Shown: positions 1-10,660, numbered from the stretch's first letter. The stretch: DNA of 64,000 bases from Lentisphaerota bacterium (GCA_015061775.1 SUVY01000001.1:54700-118699), one strand, 5' to 3'. The notes: generated by a model from the sequence alone, not told the origin. A program made the numbers and translations.

Positions 1-2
1 TC

Positions 3-434
3 TTCCTGCAGATGCCGCAGACATATATGAACCTCAGCGGCAAAGCGGTGGCGGTCTTCGCCAGAAGAAATGCGATAAAACCGGAAGAGATCCTGGTGAT
101 AAGCGATGATCTTGATCTGCCGTTGGGCAGGATGAGATTACGCGCCGGAGGCTCAGATGGAGGTCATAACGGACTCAAGTCCATTATATCCGAACTGGGC
201 AGTGCAAACTTCAAACGCTTGCGTATCGGCATAGGTCATCAGGAAGCCGGCTCCACAGCGGATCATGTGCTCGGCAGTTTCACGGCTGACGAAACACCTG
301 TTCTCAAAGAGGTGCTGGAGCGTGCGGCAGAGGCGGCAAACTGCGTTCTTTCAGCAGGTATAAATCATGCGATGAACAAATATAACGCCAAACCGCAGCA
401 AATGGAAAAAGAAACAGTAACAACTACTTTATAA
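3..434 (+). CDS. pth: Peptidyl-tRNA hydrolase, 3' part (5' end outside window)
   Basis: FLQMPQTYMNLSGKAV and ISDDLDLPLGRMRLRAGGSDGGHNGLKSI motifs; frame open to the window start. Confidence 0.93.
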   Translation, partial: FLQMPQTYMNLSGKAVAVFARRNAIKPEEILVISDDLDLPLGRMRLRAGGSDGGHNGLKSIISELGSANFKRLRIGIGHQEAGSTADHVLGSFTADETPVLKEVLERAAEAANCVLSAGINHAMNKYNAKPQQMEKETVTTTL

Positions 435-450
435 AAAGAGAGGTACTATT

Positions 451-777
451 TTGAAAAAGTACGAAGCAGTGTTCATTCTGGACATCCGCAAGTCGGAGGA
501 TGAGGGCGCAGCCTTCACCCGTGAGTTTGAGGAACTGATCGTTTCTCTTGGCGGTAAACTTGAGTCCACGACTCCGATGGGCCGTCGTCAGTTCACCTAT
601 GAGATCGACAAGCGTCGCGCCGGTCTCTACTTTGATTTCGTTTTCGAGCTTGCTCCGGCAGCTGTCAAGGAGATCAAGGAGCGTTACAAACTCGATCAGC
701 GTATTCTCCGCAATATGATCCTGATCTACGACCGCCCCGAGAACGTCGGCGGCAAAGTCGATATCAAACTTGACTGA
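451..777 (+). CDS. rpsF: 30S ribosomal protein S6 (TTG start)
   Basis: MKKYEAVFILDIRKSED... plus rpsF-ssb-rpsR-rplI synteny. Confidence 0.92.
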   Translation: MKKYEAVFILDIRKSEDEGAAFTREFEELIVSLGGKLESTTPMGRRQFTYEIDKRRAGLYFDFVFELAPAAVKEIKERYKLDQRILRNMILIYDRPENVGGKVDIKLD

Positions 778-846
778 TTGGGAATTGTAATTTAATCAAC
801 GGCATTTATTTTTTATCACATACAGTAAGAGCATTTGGAGTTAATC

Positions 847-1437
847 ATGGCAAGTTTGAATAAAGTATTTCTTCTTGGAAATCTCACCCGTGATCCTGAT
901 CTGCGCGGACTTCCCAGCGGACAGAACGTGTGTGAGCTTCGCCTCGCGGTCAGCCGCCGCTTCCAGAACAGCAGCGGTCAGGACGTCGAGGACACCTGTT
1001 TTGTTGATGTAGTCGTCTGGGGACGTACCGCAGCGAACTGCAAACAATTTCTTTCCAAAGGCTCTCAGGTAATGGTCGAAGGCAGGCTTCAGCTTGATCA
1101 GTGGGAGGATCGCAACGGCGGCGGACAGCGTCAGCGTCTGCGCGTGGTTGCCGAGCAGATCCAGTTTATGAACCGTCGTCAGCAGAATGACGGAGCTCAG
1201 CCGAATGGATACGCTCCCCGCTCCAATGGCAACCCCATGGGACATCAGGTTTCCGACTACGGCCAGCCGAATGGAGTTTACACTCAGAGCGCTCCCGGAT
1301 ACAATCAGGGCGGCTCCTATGGTAACTCCCCCTATGGAGATTACTCACGCGGAAGTCAGCCGATGGATCAGGCTCCTTCAATGCCCGGAAACGATTACGG
1401 GCAGAGCGGTCCCGGAGATGACGAAGTTCCGTTTTGA
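847..1437 (+). CDS. ssb: Single-stranded DNA-binding protein
   Basis: MASLNKVFLLGNLTRDPDLR OB fold, Gly/Gln-rich linker, acidic DDEVPF C-terminal tail. Confidence 0.96.
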   Translation: MASLNKVFLLGNLTRDPDLRGLPSGQNVCELRLAVSRRFQNSSGQDVEDTCFVDVVVWGRTAANCKQFLSKGSQVMVEGRLQLDQWEDRNGGGQRQRLRVVAEQIQFMNRRQQNDGAQPNGYAPRSNGNPMGHQVSDYGQPNGVYTQSAPGYNQGGSYGNSPYGDYSRGSQPMDQAPSMPGNDYGQSGPGDDEVPF

Positions 1438-1513
1438 TCTCCCCGGATATGTGATATAAAGAAAAACGAAATTATAATCAATATATAAAAATACAAACGA
1501 AAGGATTTCTGAA

Positions 1514-1750
1514 ATGCAAGGTCAGAAAAGACAGGGCGCCCGTCGCCGCAGCGCAGCAAAACCGAAAGTTTGCCGCTTCTGCGAGGCGAAAGTCAACTAT
1601 ATCGACTTCAAAGATGCTGAGACTCTCATGAAGTTCCAGACCGAGAACGGCAAAATCATGCCGCGTCGTATCACCGGCAACTGCCTCAACCACCAGAAGA
1701 TGCTCTCCGTCGCGGTCAAACGCGCCCGCATCATCGCTCTGGTCTACTAA
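1514..1750 (+). CDS. rpsR: 30S ribosomal protein S18
   Basis: CRFCEAKVNYIDFKDAETL...IMPRRITGNCLNHQKMLSVAVKRARIIALVY. Confidence 0.96.
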   Translation: MQGQKRQGARRRSAAKPKVCRFCEAKVNYIDFKDAETLMKFQTENGKIMPRRITGNCLNHQKMLSVAVKRARIIALVY

Positions 1751-1769
1751 TTTATAAGGAGAGTAAATC

Positions 1770-2222
1770 ATGGCTCAGATCAGTCTTATTCTTCTTGATG
1801 ATGTCGAGAAACTCGGACTTGCCGGTGACGAAGTTCATGTCGCTCCCGGATATGCCCGCAACTACCTCATTCCCCGCGGACTCGCCGCCAAAGCCACTCC
1901 GGGAACTCTGCGTCTTATCGAGTCCCGCAAGGCTATGATCGCCGAGCGTCGCGCCAAAGAGCTTGCCGATGCCAAAGCTACTGCTGAGAAACTCGCTGCC
2001 GTCGAGATCTCCATCGCAATGCAGGCCACTGAGGACGATCAGCTCTTCGGCAGCGTTACTGCCCGCATGATCGCTGACGAGCTCGCCGGACAGGGATATG
2101 CCGTCGATCACACCCGCGTCAAAGTTGAACCCGCGATCAAGACCCTCGGCGGTTTTGATGTTGAGGTCAAACTTCACGCTGAAGTCACCGCAACCGTCAA
2201 AGTCTGGGTTGTCCGTGGCTAA
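1770..2222 (+). CDS. rplI: 50S ribosomal protein L9
   Basis: ILLDDVEKLGLAGDEVHVAPGYARNYLIPRGLA. Confidence 0.96.
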   Translation: MAQISLILLDDVEKLGLAGDEVHVAPGYARNYLIPRGLAAKATPGTLRLIESRKAMIAERRAKELADAKATAEKLAAVEISIAMQATEDDQLFGSVTARMIADELAGQGYAVDHTRVKVEPAIKTLGGFDVEVKLHAEVTATVKVWVVRG

Positions 2223-3661
2223 TGGATATTGCAGCTGACAGAAGCAGCTCTGAAAAGAGTGTGGATAAACGTCCGGCGGGAATTCTTCCTGACCGGGCGC
2301 GTCCGCACAGTATTCAGGTTGAACGAGCGGTTCTCGCAGCCATGCTGCGGGAGCCGGACAGCTGTATCAATCTTGTTATTGAGAAATTCCGCAGTGAAGA
2401 GGTTTTTTACGTAACTGCGCACCGCGAAATATTCAAGTGCATAATTGAACTGCACAACAAAGATAATTCCGCGACCGATATGATATCGGTTGCACAGCGC
2501 CTCAGAGAGAAGAACAAACTTGAGGCTGTAGGCGGAGAAGTTTACCTCGCCGATATTTTTGAATCAATTGCTACTACGGTCAATCTCGAATCCTGGTGTC
2601 AGATACTTTCCAAGTATGCGACGTTGAGAAAGATGATAGACGTCTGCTCAGGATCACTTTCCAAATGTTACGACAGCGATGCCGATGCGATAAAGCTGGT
2701 CGAGGAGATTGAAACCGATATATATAATGTCAGAGGCGGCGAACAGTCGCAAAGCATATTAAATATCGCTGAGCTGGTCAAGGATGAATTCAAAGTCCTC
2801 TGTGAGATCAGTCAGGGAAAACATGAGGTGGGAATTCCGACCGGATTTGCTCCCATCGACGAGTGCACCGGAGGTTTGAAGCCCGGTGAAATGTTCGTTC
2901 TCGCCGCCCGTCCTTCAATCGGTAAAACCAGTCTTGCGCTTAATGTTTTGCGCAATGTTGCGTTCAACGCCGAGCGTCCGCGTCCTGTGGCATTCTTCAG
3001 TTTGGAAATGACTGGTCCGCAGATCGCCCGCCGTCTGCTTTGTACCGAGTCGCAGATTCCGGAGTCTGTTTTCTGGAACCATTCGTTTCAGGACAGCGAT
3101 CTTGTCCGGCTTACCAGCGCAGTCACGCGTTTCAAAAACGCAAAGATTTTTATCGATCCCACCGGCGGAATCACCATCGCTGAGATGAGGGCTAAAGCGC
3201 GCCGTCTCAAGATGCAGCACAATATTGAGTTGATCGTGATAGACTATCTCCAGCTTATGCACGCCGACGGACGCATTGAGAGCCGTCAGCAGGAGGTCGC
3301 TGAGATATCCGGAGGCATCAAAAAACTTGCCAAGGATCTTGAAATACCGGTGTTGGTTCTTGCCCAGCTCAACCGTGAGGTCGATAAGGCGACCGGTGCC
3401 GGATCACGTCCGAAGCTCGCCCACCTTCGTGAGTCGGGAACTATCGAGCAGGACGCCGATATCGTAAGTTTTCTGCACCGTGACCGAGAGGAAAGCAAAA
3501 GCGCGACCATCGGTTCCAGTGTGGAAGCTGAGTGGATCATAGAAAAGAACCGTAACGGAAGAACAGGCAACTTCAAGCTGCTGTTTTATCCGTCACGGAT
3601 GGAGTTTCTTCCTGCATCTCCCTGCAGCGAAGAGTTTGCTCCCGGCCAGAAGTCGGGGTAA
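2222..3661 (+). CDS. dnaB: Replicative DNA helicase DnaB
   Basis: LAARPSIGKTSLALN Walker A, VIDYLQLM Walker B, DnaB N-terminal domain. Confidence 0.96.
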   Translation: MDIAADRSSSEKSVDKRPAGILPDRARPHSIQVERAVLAAMLREPDSCINLVIEKFRSEEVFYVTAHREIFKCIIELHNKDNSATDMISVAQRLREKNKLEAVGGEVYLADIFESIATTVNLESWCQILSKYATLRKMIDVCSGSLSKCYDSDADAIKLVEEIETDIYNVRGGEQSQSILNIAELVKDEFKVLCEISQGKHEVGIPTGFAPIDECTGGLKPGEMFVLAARPSIGKTSLALNVLRNVAFNAERPRPVAFFSLEMTGPQIARRLLCTESQIPESVFWNHSFQDSDLVRLTSAVTRFKNAKIFIDPTGGITIAEMRAKARRLKMQHNIELIVIDYLQLMHADGRIESRQQEVAEISGGIKKLAKDLEIPVLVLAQLNREVDKATGAGSRPKLAHLRESGTIEQDADIVSFLHRDREESKSATIGSSVEAEWIIEKNRNGRTGNFKLLFYPSRMEFLPASPCSEEFAPGQKSG

Positions 3662-3683
3662 AAAAATAAACGGGGCACAAAAG

Positions 3684-6005
3684 ATGAATTTTGCAAAGAA
3701 GATTTCGGCACTTTCCATCGCCGGCGCTGTATTGACCTGCAGCGCGGCTGAGGTGGGGAGTGTTGTGTTTAAACAGACGGGCAACTCCCGTTTGCAGGAG
3801 TCAATGCTGAAAGCTTATACCAGATTGGCTCCCGGAGTGGAGTTTTCTCAGGATAAACTTGACGCCGACATCAAAAGTCTGCACAATACCGGGCATTTCG
3901 CCGATGTTTCCGGAGAATATACGACTTTGAAAAACGGCAAGATAAATGTGACTTATCATCTCAAAAGCCGTCCGAGAATTTCCAAAATAGATTTTTCCGG
4001 TAATGTGAAGTTTCCGACCCATGAGCTGGGCAAGGAGCTCACCATTTATTCCGGAATGGTTTTCAGCGACAAAGAGTTGCTCAACAGCACACGTAAACTG
4101 CGTAAGTTTTATTTTGACCGCGGATACCGCGATGCAAAAGTACAGCTTCCCCATATCGTTCCTGCCCCGGACGGCACGGTGAACATAACTTTTGTCATTG
4201 AGGAAAATCTGCGTCTTAAAGTCAATGATGTGTTTTTCGAGGGAGCTACTGTTTTCTCCCGTTGGGATCTGCGTCACTCTATCGCCAACCGTTTCAGTTA
4301 TCTCAACTGGATACCGCTGGTCAACGACTATATCCACATGGGTATGCTCGACCGCAACGAACTTGAACTCGATAAAGCCCGTCTGAGAGAAAAATATCAG
4401 GATGAGGGATATCTTGATTTCAAGATAGAAGAGGTCGTTACCCAGGCAAAGGCTGATGATCCGGAGTATATCGATATCACCTTCAAAGTAAAAGAGGGCG
4501 AGCCTTACAAAGTAGGAAAAATAACTGTTTCCGGAAACACCCTCTACAAGACCGAAGAGCTGCTTGCCAAAGTCCGTCTTGTTGAAGGAGATCTTTTCCG
4601 CCGCAGCAACGAGCAGGCGTCCATTCGCGGAATAACTGCTCTTTATGAGTCTCTTGGATACTGCGATGTCACCTGTCGTGCGGTAAGAAAAGAAGACTTT
4701 GCCAAAAAAATCTGTCACGTTGATTTCATCCTCACTGAGGGACGCAAATATAATGTTCGCGACGTTATCATCGTCGGAAACACCGCGACCAAAGATAAAG
4801 TCATCCGCCGCGAACTCGCCATTCAGCCGGGAGATCCGGTTGACCGTAACCGCATTGATGTCAGCCGCCGTCGTCTGCTCGGAATGGGCTACTTCACAAA
4901 AGTTGAAGCAGCCGCAGTCAACGCTGACGCGCTCGACGAAAAAGATGTCCGTATCACAGTTGAAGAGAAAGAGAGCCGCTATCAATTCCGTATCGGAGCA
5001 GGAGTGTCAGACTCAAGTTCTTTCTTCGGTATGGCTGAGATATCTACCGACAACTTCGATATCGCCAATCCGAAAAACTGGTTCTATGGCGGAGGTCAGC
5101 GTCTGCGTCTTCGCGGTATTCTCGGAGTCGAAAACTCCGGATTCAATCTGGACTTTGTCGAGCCGTGGCTGGCTGATATGCCCATACGCTTTGAGCTTTC
5201 AGGCTTCATGAATGAAGTTGAATATGACAACTGGGATGAAAAACGTGTCGGAGGCAGAATGAGTTTCCAGCGTAAAGTTTTCGATGACTTTACGTCTGTC
5301 ACTCTCGGATATAAATTTGAGGTCGTGCGGGTCACTAATGTCAGCGATGATCTCAAATGGTATCTCGATGACAAAGATATGTCCGGAACTCATCTGGTCA
5401 GCCAGCCGTCAATTTTGATTTCCCGTGATACTCGCGACAGCCTGACTGATCCGACTGAGGGATACCATGTGAGCCTCTTCGGTTCGATTACTCCGCGCTT
5501 CCTTGGATCAAGCTCAGATTATTACCGTCTTGAGGCTAAAGGAAGTTATTACACCAACTTCTTCGATAAAGCCATCGTCGTTATGGTCGGAGCAAAAGTC
5601 GGTACAGTTGCGACCTTCAGCCGCAGCGATGATGTTCCGGTCTTCGAGCGTTATTTCCTCGGCGGCGGAGAGTCCATCCGCGGATTTGATTACCGCAGCA
5701 TCGGTCCCGTCCGCAACGGAGAAAACATCGGAGGTCAAACCATGCTGCTGCTGACCGCCGAAGTCAGCCATCCGATCTGGGGACCTGTCCGCGGAGCGTT
5801 CTTTATCGACGCCGGAAACGCCTGGGATAACTCTTATTCCATGTCCTTGAGTGATATCAATGTCGGAGCTGGTTGGGGACTGCGTGTGAAACTTCCGCAG
5901 ATCAATATGCCCATCAAGCTTGACATAGCTTATCCCATCATCAACAACCAGGATAATGAGAGCAGCAAGGTCCGTCTGCACTTTAATGTTGGATTTACCT
6001 TCTGA
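3684..6005 (+). CDS. bamA: Outer membrane protein assembly factor BamA (POTRA + beta-barrel)
   Basis: Repeated POTRA domains, ERYFLGGGESIRGFDYRSIGP barrel motif, C-terminal aromatic F; signal peptide at MNFAKKISALSIAGAVLTCSA. Confidence 0.94.
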   Translation: MNFAKKISALSIAGAVLTCSAAEVGSVVFKQTGNSRLQESMLKAYTRLAPGVEFSQDKLDADIKSLHNTGHFADVSGEYTTLKNGKINVTYHLKSRPRISKIDFSGNVKFPTHELGKELTIYSGMVFSDKELLNSTRKLRKFYFDRGYRDAKVQLPHIVPAPDGTVNITFVIEENLRLKVNDVFFEGATVFSRWDLRHSIANRFSYLNWIPLVNDYIHMGMLDRNELELDKARLREKYQDEGYLDFKIEEVVTQAKADDPEYIDITFKVKEGEPYKVGKITVSGNTLYKTEELLAKVRLVEGDLFRRSNEQASIRGITALYESLGYCDVTCRAVRKEDFAKKICHVDFILTEGRKYNVRDVIIVGNTATKDKVIRRELAIQPGDPVDRNRIDVSRRRLLGMGYFTKVEAAAVNADALDEKDVRITVEEKESRYQFRIGAGVSDSSSFFGMAEISTDNFDIANPKNWFYGGGQRLRLRGILGVENSGFNLDFVEPWLADMPIRFELSGFMNEVEYDNWDEKRVGGRMSFQRKVFDDFTSVTLGYKFEVVRVTNVSDDLKWYLDDKDMSGTHLVSQPSILISRDTRDSLTDPTEGYHVSLFGSITPRFLGSSSDYYRLEAKGSYYTNFFDKAIVVMVGAKVGTVATFSRSDDVPVFERYFLGGGESIRGFDYRSIGPVRNGENIGGQTMLLLTAEVSHPIWGPVRGAFFIDAGNAWDNSYSMSLSDINVGAGWGLRVKLPQINMPIKLDIAYPIINNQDNESSKVRLHFNVGFTF

Positions 6006-6012
6006 GCTTGAT

Positions 6013-6822
6013 ATGGATAACACCGCGTACACACCGGATTCCGACGGATTGATATCAGTTTTGCGCCGTTTGCGTGCTCCGGACGGTTGTCCGTGGGATC
6101 GAAAGCAGACCCGTGAGAGTCTCTCCCGCCACCTTGCCGGAGAGACAGGGGAACTGCTCGATGCCATCGATCGCAACTGCAGCACAGACATCTGCGATGA
6201 GCTCGGAGATGTTCTTATGAATATCTATCTCCAGATTCTTGTCGCCGAGGAGAAGGGAGAGTTTTCTTTCAGCGACGTGTGGAAAAACATCGTCGATAAG
6301 ATGATTCGCCGTCACGAGCATATTTTCGGCGATGCCCATGCGGAAACTCCGGAAGATGTTACACGCATCTGGCTGGAAGTCAAACGAAAAGAGAAAGAAG
6401 GCAAAGCCGTTCCAGAGACTTATCTCGGATCTGTAAAGCACTCCCTTTCTGCTCTTGAACGGGCGGAAAAGCTTCAGAAAAAGGCTTCTGAGGTCGGTTT
6501 TGATTGGAACGATATCAAAGATGTAAGTTCCAAAGTCCGCGAAGAGATCGGTGAAGTTGAAGAAGCAGTTTGTTCCGGAGACAATGACAAAATCAACGAA
6601 GAGTTGAGTGATCTGCTTTTTTCAGTAGTCAATCTTATCCGTTTCAACAACTCCCGCAGTTCCGAAGAACTGCTGCGGGCGGCAAACCGTAAATTTGAAC
6701 GCCGCTTCAACTACGTTGAAAAAGAACTTAAAGCAAAGGGTATCGAGCTCGGAAATGCAACGGCTGAGCAGATGGAAACCCTGTGGCAGAAATGTAAAGA
6801 TGAGGAAAACGATAATGCGTAA
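6013..6822 (+). CDS. mazG: Nucleoside triphosphate pyrophosphohydrolase MazG
   Basis: LRAPDGCPWDRKQTRESL...EETGELLDAI-type and REEIGEVEEAV motifs. Confidence 0.93.
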   Translation: MDNTAYTPDSDGLISVLRRLRAPDGCPWDRKQTRESLSRHLAGETGELLDAIDRNCSTDICDELGDVLMNIYLQILVAEEKGEFSFSDVWKNIVDKMIRRHEHIFGDAHAETPEDVTRIWLEVKRKEKEGKAVPETYLGSVKHSLSALERAEKLQKKASEVGFDWNDIKDVSSKVREEIGEVEEAVCSGDNDKINEELSDLLFSVVNLIRFNNSRSSEELLRAANRKFERRFNYVEKELKAKGIELGNATAEQMETLWQKCKDEENDNA

Positions 6823-7954
6823 AGATTTTCTTCCGTTTACCCGTCCTCAGGTCACTGAGGAAGATATAGCTTGTGTCAGTGAAGTTTTGAGATCCGGATG
6901 GATCACTAACGGTCCCGCTAACAGCAATTTTGAAAAGGCGGTTGCAGGGTTGTCAAACAGTAATCATGCTGTTGCAGTTGCAAGTGCAACCGGTGCAATG
7001 CACATCCTTCTTGAGTGCATGAATATCGGGGAGGGCGATGAAGTAGTGCTTCCTTCAATGACCTGGGTCTCCATGGTCAATATGGTTGAGCTGGTCGGAG
7101 CTAAGCCTGTATTTGCTGATATTGACCGTGAGACTATGCTGGTAACTCCCGAAAGCGTATCTGCTGTTATCAGTGACCGTACTAAAATGATCATGCCGGT
7201 TCACTTCGCCGGAGTTCCGGTCGATCTCGATGGAATAAAAGCTGTCTCTAAAGGTATTCCCATTGTTGAAGATGCCGCCCATGCGGTCGGAACTTACTAC
7301 AAAGGCAGGCATATCGGTTCTGACAACTCAGCAATATACAGTTTTCATGCCATCAAGAATATCACTTGCGGCGAAGGAGGCATGTTTGTCACCAATGACG
7401 CTGAACTTGAAAAACTTATGCGCCGCTGGAAATTCCACGGAATATCCATGGATGCTTTTGACAGAGAGAACCGCGGTCGTTCTCCGCAGGCAGAGGTAGT
7501 CGAGCCTGGTTTCAAATACAATCTTACAGATATCTGCGCTTCTCTCGGACTTAATCAGCTCAAACGTTTGGATGAGATCAATGCAAAACGAACTCAGCTC
7601 GCGCTTAAATACCGTGAGCTGTTGGCGGATATCCCTGAGATAAGACCGCTCGGAGATCCTTCCGGATACGATTTTACAAGTGCATGGCATCTTTTTGTTG
7701 TTCGGGTTGATACTCCGAAAATAGACCGTGACACCTTTATGGCTGAACTCAAAAAGTTGAACATCGGAACAGGTCTGCATTTCAGGTGCGCCCATTTGCA
7801 GAAATATTACCGGGAAAAATATGGTTATCAGCCAGGTGTCCTTCCGAATACCGAATATAACAGCGACAGTATCTGCAGTCTGCCGCTCTTTCCTGACATG
7901 ACAGAAGATGATGTTGCGGATGTAGTTGAGGCTATCCGCACCGTTCTTGCATAA
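6815..7954 (+). CDS. DegT/DnrJ/EryC1/StrS aminotransferase (ArnB-like)
   Basis: MRKDFLPFTRPQVTEEDI; VEDAAHAVGTYYKGRHIG; SFHAIKNITCGEGGM PLP-lysine region. Confidence 0.92.
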   Translation: MRKDFLPFTRPQVTEEDIACVSEVLRSGWITNGPANSNFEKAVAGLSNSNHAVAVASATGAMHILLECMNIGEGDEVVLPSMTWVSMVNMVELVGAKPVFADIDRETMLVTPESVSAVISDRTKMIMPVHFAGVPVDLDGIKAVSKGIPIVEDAAHAVGTYYKGRHIGSDNSAIYSFHAIKNITCGEGGMFVTNDAELEKLMRRWKFHGISMDAFDRENRGRSPQAEVVEPGFKYNLTDICASLGLNQLKRLDEINAKRTQLALKYRELLADIPEIRPLGDPSGYDFTSAWHLFVVRVDTPKIDRDTFMAELKKLNIGTGLHFRCAHLQKYYREKYGYQPGVLPNTEYNSDSICSLPLFPDMTEDDVADVVEAIRTVLA

Positions 7955-7962
7955 CAGATACA

Positions 7963-9702
7963 ATGTTGTTTTCATCCGACAGTCCTGCTCCGTTAAGCCG
8001 CCGCAGCGAGGTGGTATTCTGGTGTTTTGCCGTTTTTATGCTGTTGCTGCACCTGGGACACAATGCCTTGTGGGGGCTTGAAGGCCGCAGCTCGGAAGTC
8101 ATTCGCGAGATGCTGCTGACAGGAGATTATTTCAATCCGCAGATAAACGGCGTTTTGGATGCGGCACGTCTTCCGTTGAGTTACTGGGTGATGCTGCCGG
8201 CGGCAATGCTGCTCGGACTTGATGAATTTACTATGCGGCTTCCCGCAGTAATTGCGGCATTGATAACGCTCTGGGCTACCCGGCAGATCGCGCGCAAGCT
8301 TTTTGATGAGTACACGGCATTGCTTGCGATGTGGCTGTTGTTGTCAACTTACGGTTTCGTTTTCTGGGCGCGTATGGCTGCTCCGGATATGGCGAATGCC
8401 GCGGCAGTTTCCTGCGCTGTGGTGAGTTTTCTTTATTGGAAAGAAGTACCTGACTTCAAGGATTATTTTTCATTCTATCTGCTGCTTGCTGTCGGCTCTC
8501 TGTTTAAAGGAATTCCCATGGTCGCAGTTGTGCTGGTCTTGGTTTTTCCGCTCTTTATCAGCCGCAAACAATGGAAAAATCATCTGAATTTCCGTCATCT
8601 GCTTGCGATATTTTGTGCGGTGTGCCTGGGACTTTTTCCGTATTGGTTTTTTGGAACCTCCGGACATCACTCTGCATGCGGTGGTATGCATCTGCTGTGG
8701 GACAATCAGATCGTGCGTATTCTTGGCGCAAAGAGCTCCAGTGAGCCATTTTACAGTTATATCTATGAACTTCCCCGTATTCTTCTTCCGTGGAGTGCAG
8801 TTTTTGCTGTAAGCTTCTTTGTGTTTATCAAACGCCGCAAAGAGCTGACTGCTGATTTTGTTTCTCTGCTTTATGGAATGGTCCTCGCGTTTATCCTTTT
8901 CTCTTTTTCCGGAAGCCGTGCATGGTATTATCTGCTTCCGCTTGTTCCGTTCTGCGCTGTTGTTATGGCAGCGGCGTTGAATGGATTTGCCGGTTCAAGT
9001 CCTGCGGGCAGGGCGGTAATTGGTTTTATGCGCGCTGTATTGCTGATTACGGGATCACTTGCGCTGGCACTTCCGATAGCTCTGCCGCTTCAGGGAATGA
9101 TTTTTTCCAGCCGCCTTCCCGGAGTGATGATTGCCGCCATCTGTTTTGCCGGATTTGTCGTAGTTGTACTTATGACATTTGATCAGCCTGAAGAAAATGT
9201 CATTTCACGGATGCTTGGATTGGCTCCGCGGACTGCTTCTCTTGTCTGCGGAATGGCGATTGCTGTGACTGTTATATTCTGTGTAGTTATTCCGGGATTT
9301 ACCTACTTCCGGACGGAAAAGCCGTTTTTGCTGGAGCTGCGCCAGAAGAGCGAAGGAATAGCTTCCGGCAACTTTTTTTATTTCGGAAACAATGCAAACT
9401 CCAGGATGCTGTTCTATCTTGCTCCGGAACAAAATATTCAATGCGGAAATGATATGGCATCTTTTATACGCAAAAAGTCAGGACGCCGCGTAGTGATCGT
9501 CTCTGAGGGCAGTCAGGAAGAACTTGAAACGCTTTCAGGCATGATCAAGAAAATAAACGGAGAGAATACTCTGGTTCTTGAAGAGAAACGTCTCTCTTTT
9601 GAGCCTGTAAATAAAGATAAATTCCGGGCGTGGATTTTTGAAGTTCCCGGAAAAGTTAATGCACAAAAAAGCCAACAAATCGGAGAGTTGAAAAATGAGT
9701 GA
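7963..9702 (+). CDS. Membrane glycosyltransferase, GT39/ArnT-like (PMT_2)
   Basis: Multiple TM segments; LWGLEGRSSEVIREMLLTGDYFNPQING N-terminal acidic motif; neighbours ArnB- and ArnC-like genes. Confidence 0.85.
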   Translation: MLFSSDSPAPLSRRSEVVFWCFAVFMLLLHLGHNALWGLEGRSSEVIREMLLTGDYFNPQINGVLDAARLPLSYWVMLPAAMLLGLDEFTMRLPAVIAALITLWATRQIARKLFDEYTALLAMWLLLSTYGFVFWARMAAPDMANAAAVSCAVVSFLYWKEVPDFKDYFSFYLLLAVGSLFKGIPMVAVVLVLVFPLFISRKQWKNHLNFRHLLAIFCAVCLGLFPYWFFGTSGHHSACGGMHLLWDNQIVRILGAKSSSEPFYSYIYELPRILLPWSAVFAVSFFVFIKRRKELTADFVSLLYGMVLAFILFSFSGSRAWYYLLPLVPFCAVVMAAALNGFAGSSPAGRAVIGFMRAVLLITGSLALALPIALPLQGMIFSSRLPGVMIAAICFAGFVVVVLMTFDQPEENVISRMLGLAPRTASLVCGMAIAVTVIFCVVIPGFTYFRTEKPFLLELRQKSEGIASGNFFYFGNNANSRMLFYLAPEQNIQCGNDMASFIRKKSGRRVVIVSEGSQEELETLSGMIKKINGENTLVLEEKRLSFEPVNKDKFRAWIFEVPGKVNAQKSQQIGELKNE

Positions 9703-10657
9703 TAACACAGTAAAATTTGTTTCGGTAGTAGTTCCTGTTTATAACGAGGAAGGATGTCTTCAGGAACTTATAGACCGCACGCTTGCCGCATTGGCAAACT
9801 GCCAATGCCGCTCAGAGTTTATTCTTGTTGATGATGGCAGCCGCGACAGTTCCTGGGATATCATCAACGCCGCATCAGAGAAAAATCCCGATAAGGTCAT
9901 CGGAGTAAGACTCAACCGCAACTACGGACAGCACTCTGCCATCATCGCCGGATTTGAGCAGGTGAGAGGAGATCTGGTCATCACTATTGATGCCGATTTA
10001 CAGAATCCTCCGGAAGAGATACCCAATCTCATTGCGGCAGCAGAGCAGGGCAATGATGTCGTCGGAACCATCCGCCAGAACCGTCAGGATACCCTTTTCC
10101 GCCGCATGGCAAGCAAAGTCGTCAATCGCGTCGCTCAGGCCGCCACCGGAGTAAAAATGTGCGATTACGGTTGTATGCTCAGGGCTTACCGCCGTTTTGT
10201 TGTCGATGCCATGCTCAAATGTCACGAGCGCAGCACATTCATTCCGGTTCTGGGAAACAGTTTTGCCCGCAACACTTGCGAGATTCCTGTCGGACACAGC
10301 GAGCGCAAGGTCGGAGACTCGAAGTATTCCCTGTGGAAACTTATCAATTTGCAGTTCAATCTTCTTACCTGCATGACCACACTTCCGCTGCGCGTCCTCA
10401 CCTATTTCGGACTTCTTGCCGCGTTCAGCGGCTTTCTGCTCAGCTGCTATATCATCATTCGGCGTTTCTTGGTCTCCGGTGGAGATCATTGGGGCAATCA
10501 GGGCGTCTTTACTCTCTTTGCCGTGATGTTCGTATTCACCGGCATCCACATGATCGGTATCGGTGTCATCGGAGAATACATCGGCAGACTTTACAATGAT
10601 GTTCGTGCCAGACCCCGCTTCTTTGTTGAACGCGTGGTTGGAAGAAAAGATGACTGA
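9695..10657 (+). CDS. Polyprenyl-phosphate glycosyltransferase, GT2 (ArnC/DPM1-like)
   Basis: VVVPVYNEEGCLQELIDRT; DADLQNPPEEIP; two C-terminal TM helices. Confidence 0.92.
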   Translation: MSDNTVKFVSVVVPVYNEEGCLQELIDRTLAALANCQCRSEFILVDDGSRDSSWDIINAASEKNPDKVIGVRLNRNYGQHSAIIAGFEQVRGDLVITIDADLQNPPEEIPNLIAAAEQGNDVVGTIRQNRQDTLFRRMASKVVNRVAQAATGVKMCDYGCMLRAYRRFVVDAMLKCHERSTFIPVLGNSFARNTCEIPVGHSERKVGDSKYSLWKLINLQFNLLTCMTTLPLRVLTYFGLLAAFSGFLLSCYIIIRRFLVSGGDHWGNQGVFTLFAVMFVFTGIHMIGIGVIGEYIGRLYNDVRARPRFFVERVVGRKDD

Positions 10658-10660
10658 CAG

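Noticed and set aside
3801-4985. 394-aa minus-strand ORF
   Set aside because: Antisense to bamA; explained by codon bias lacking stops in that frame.
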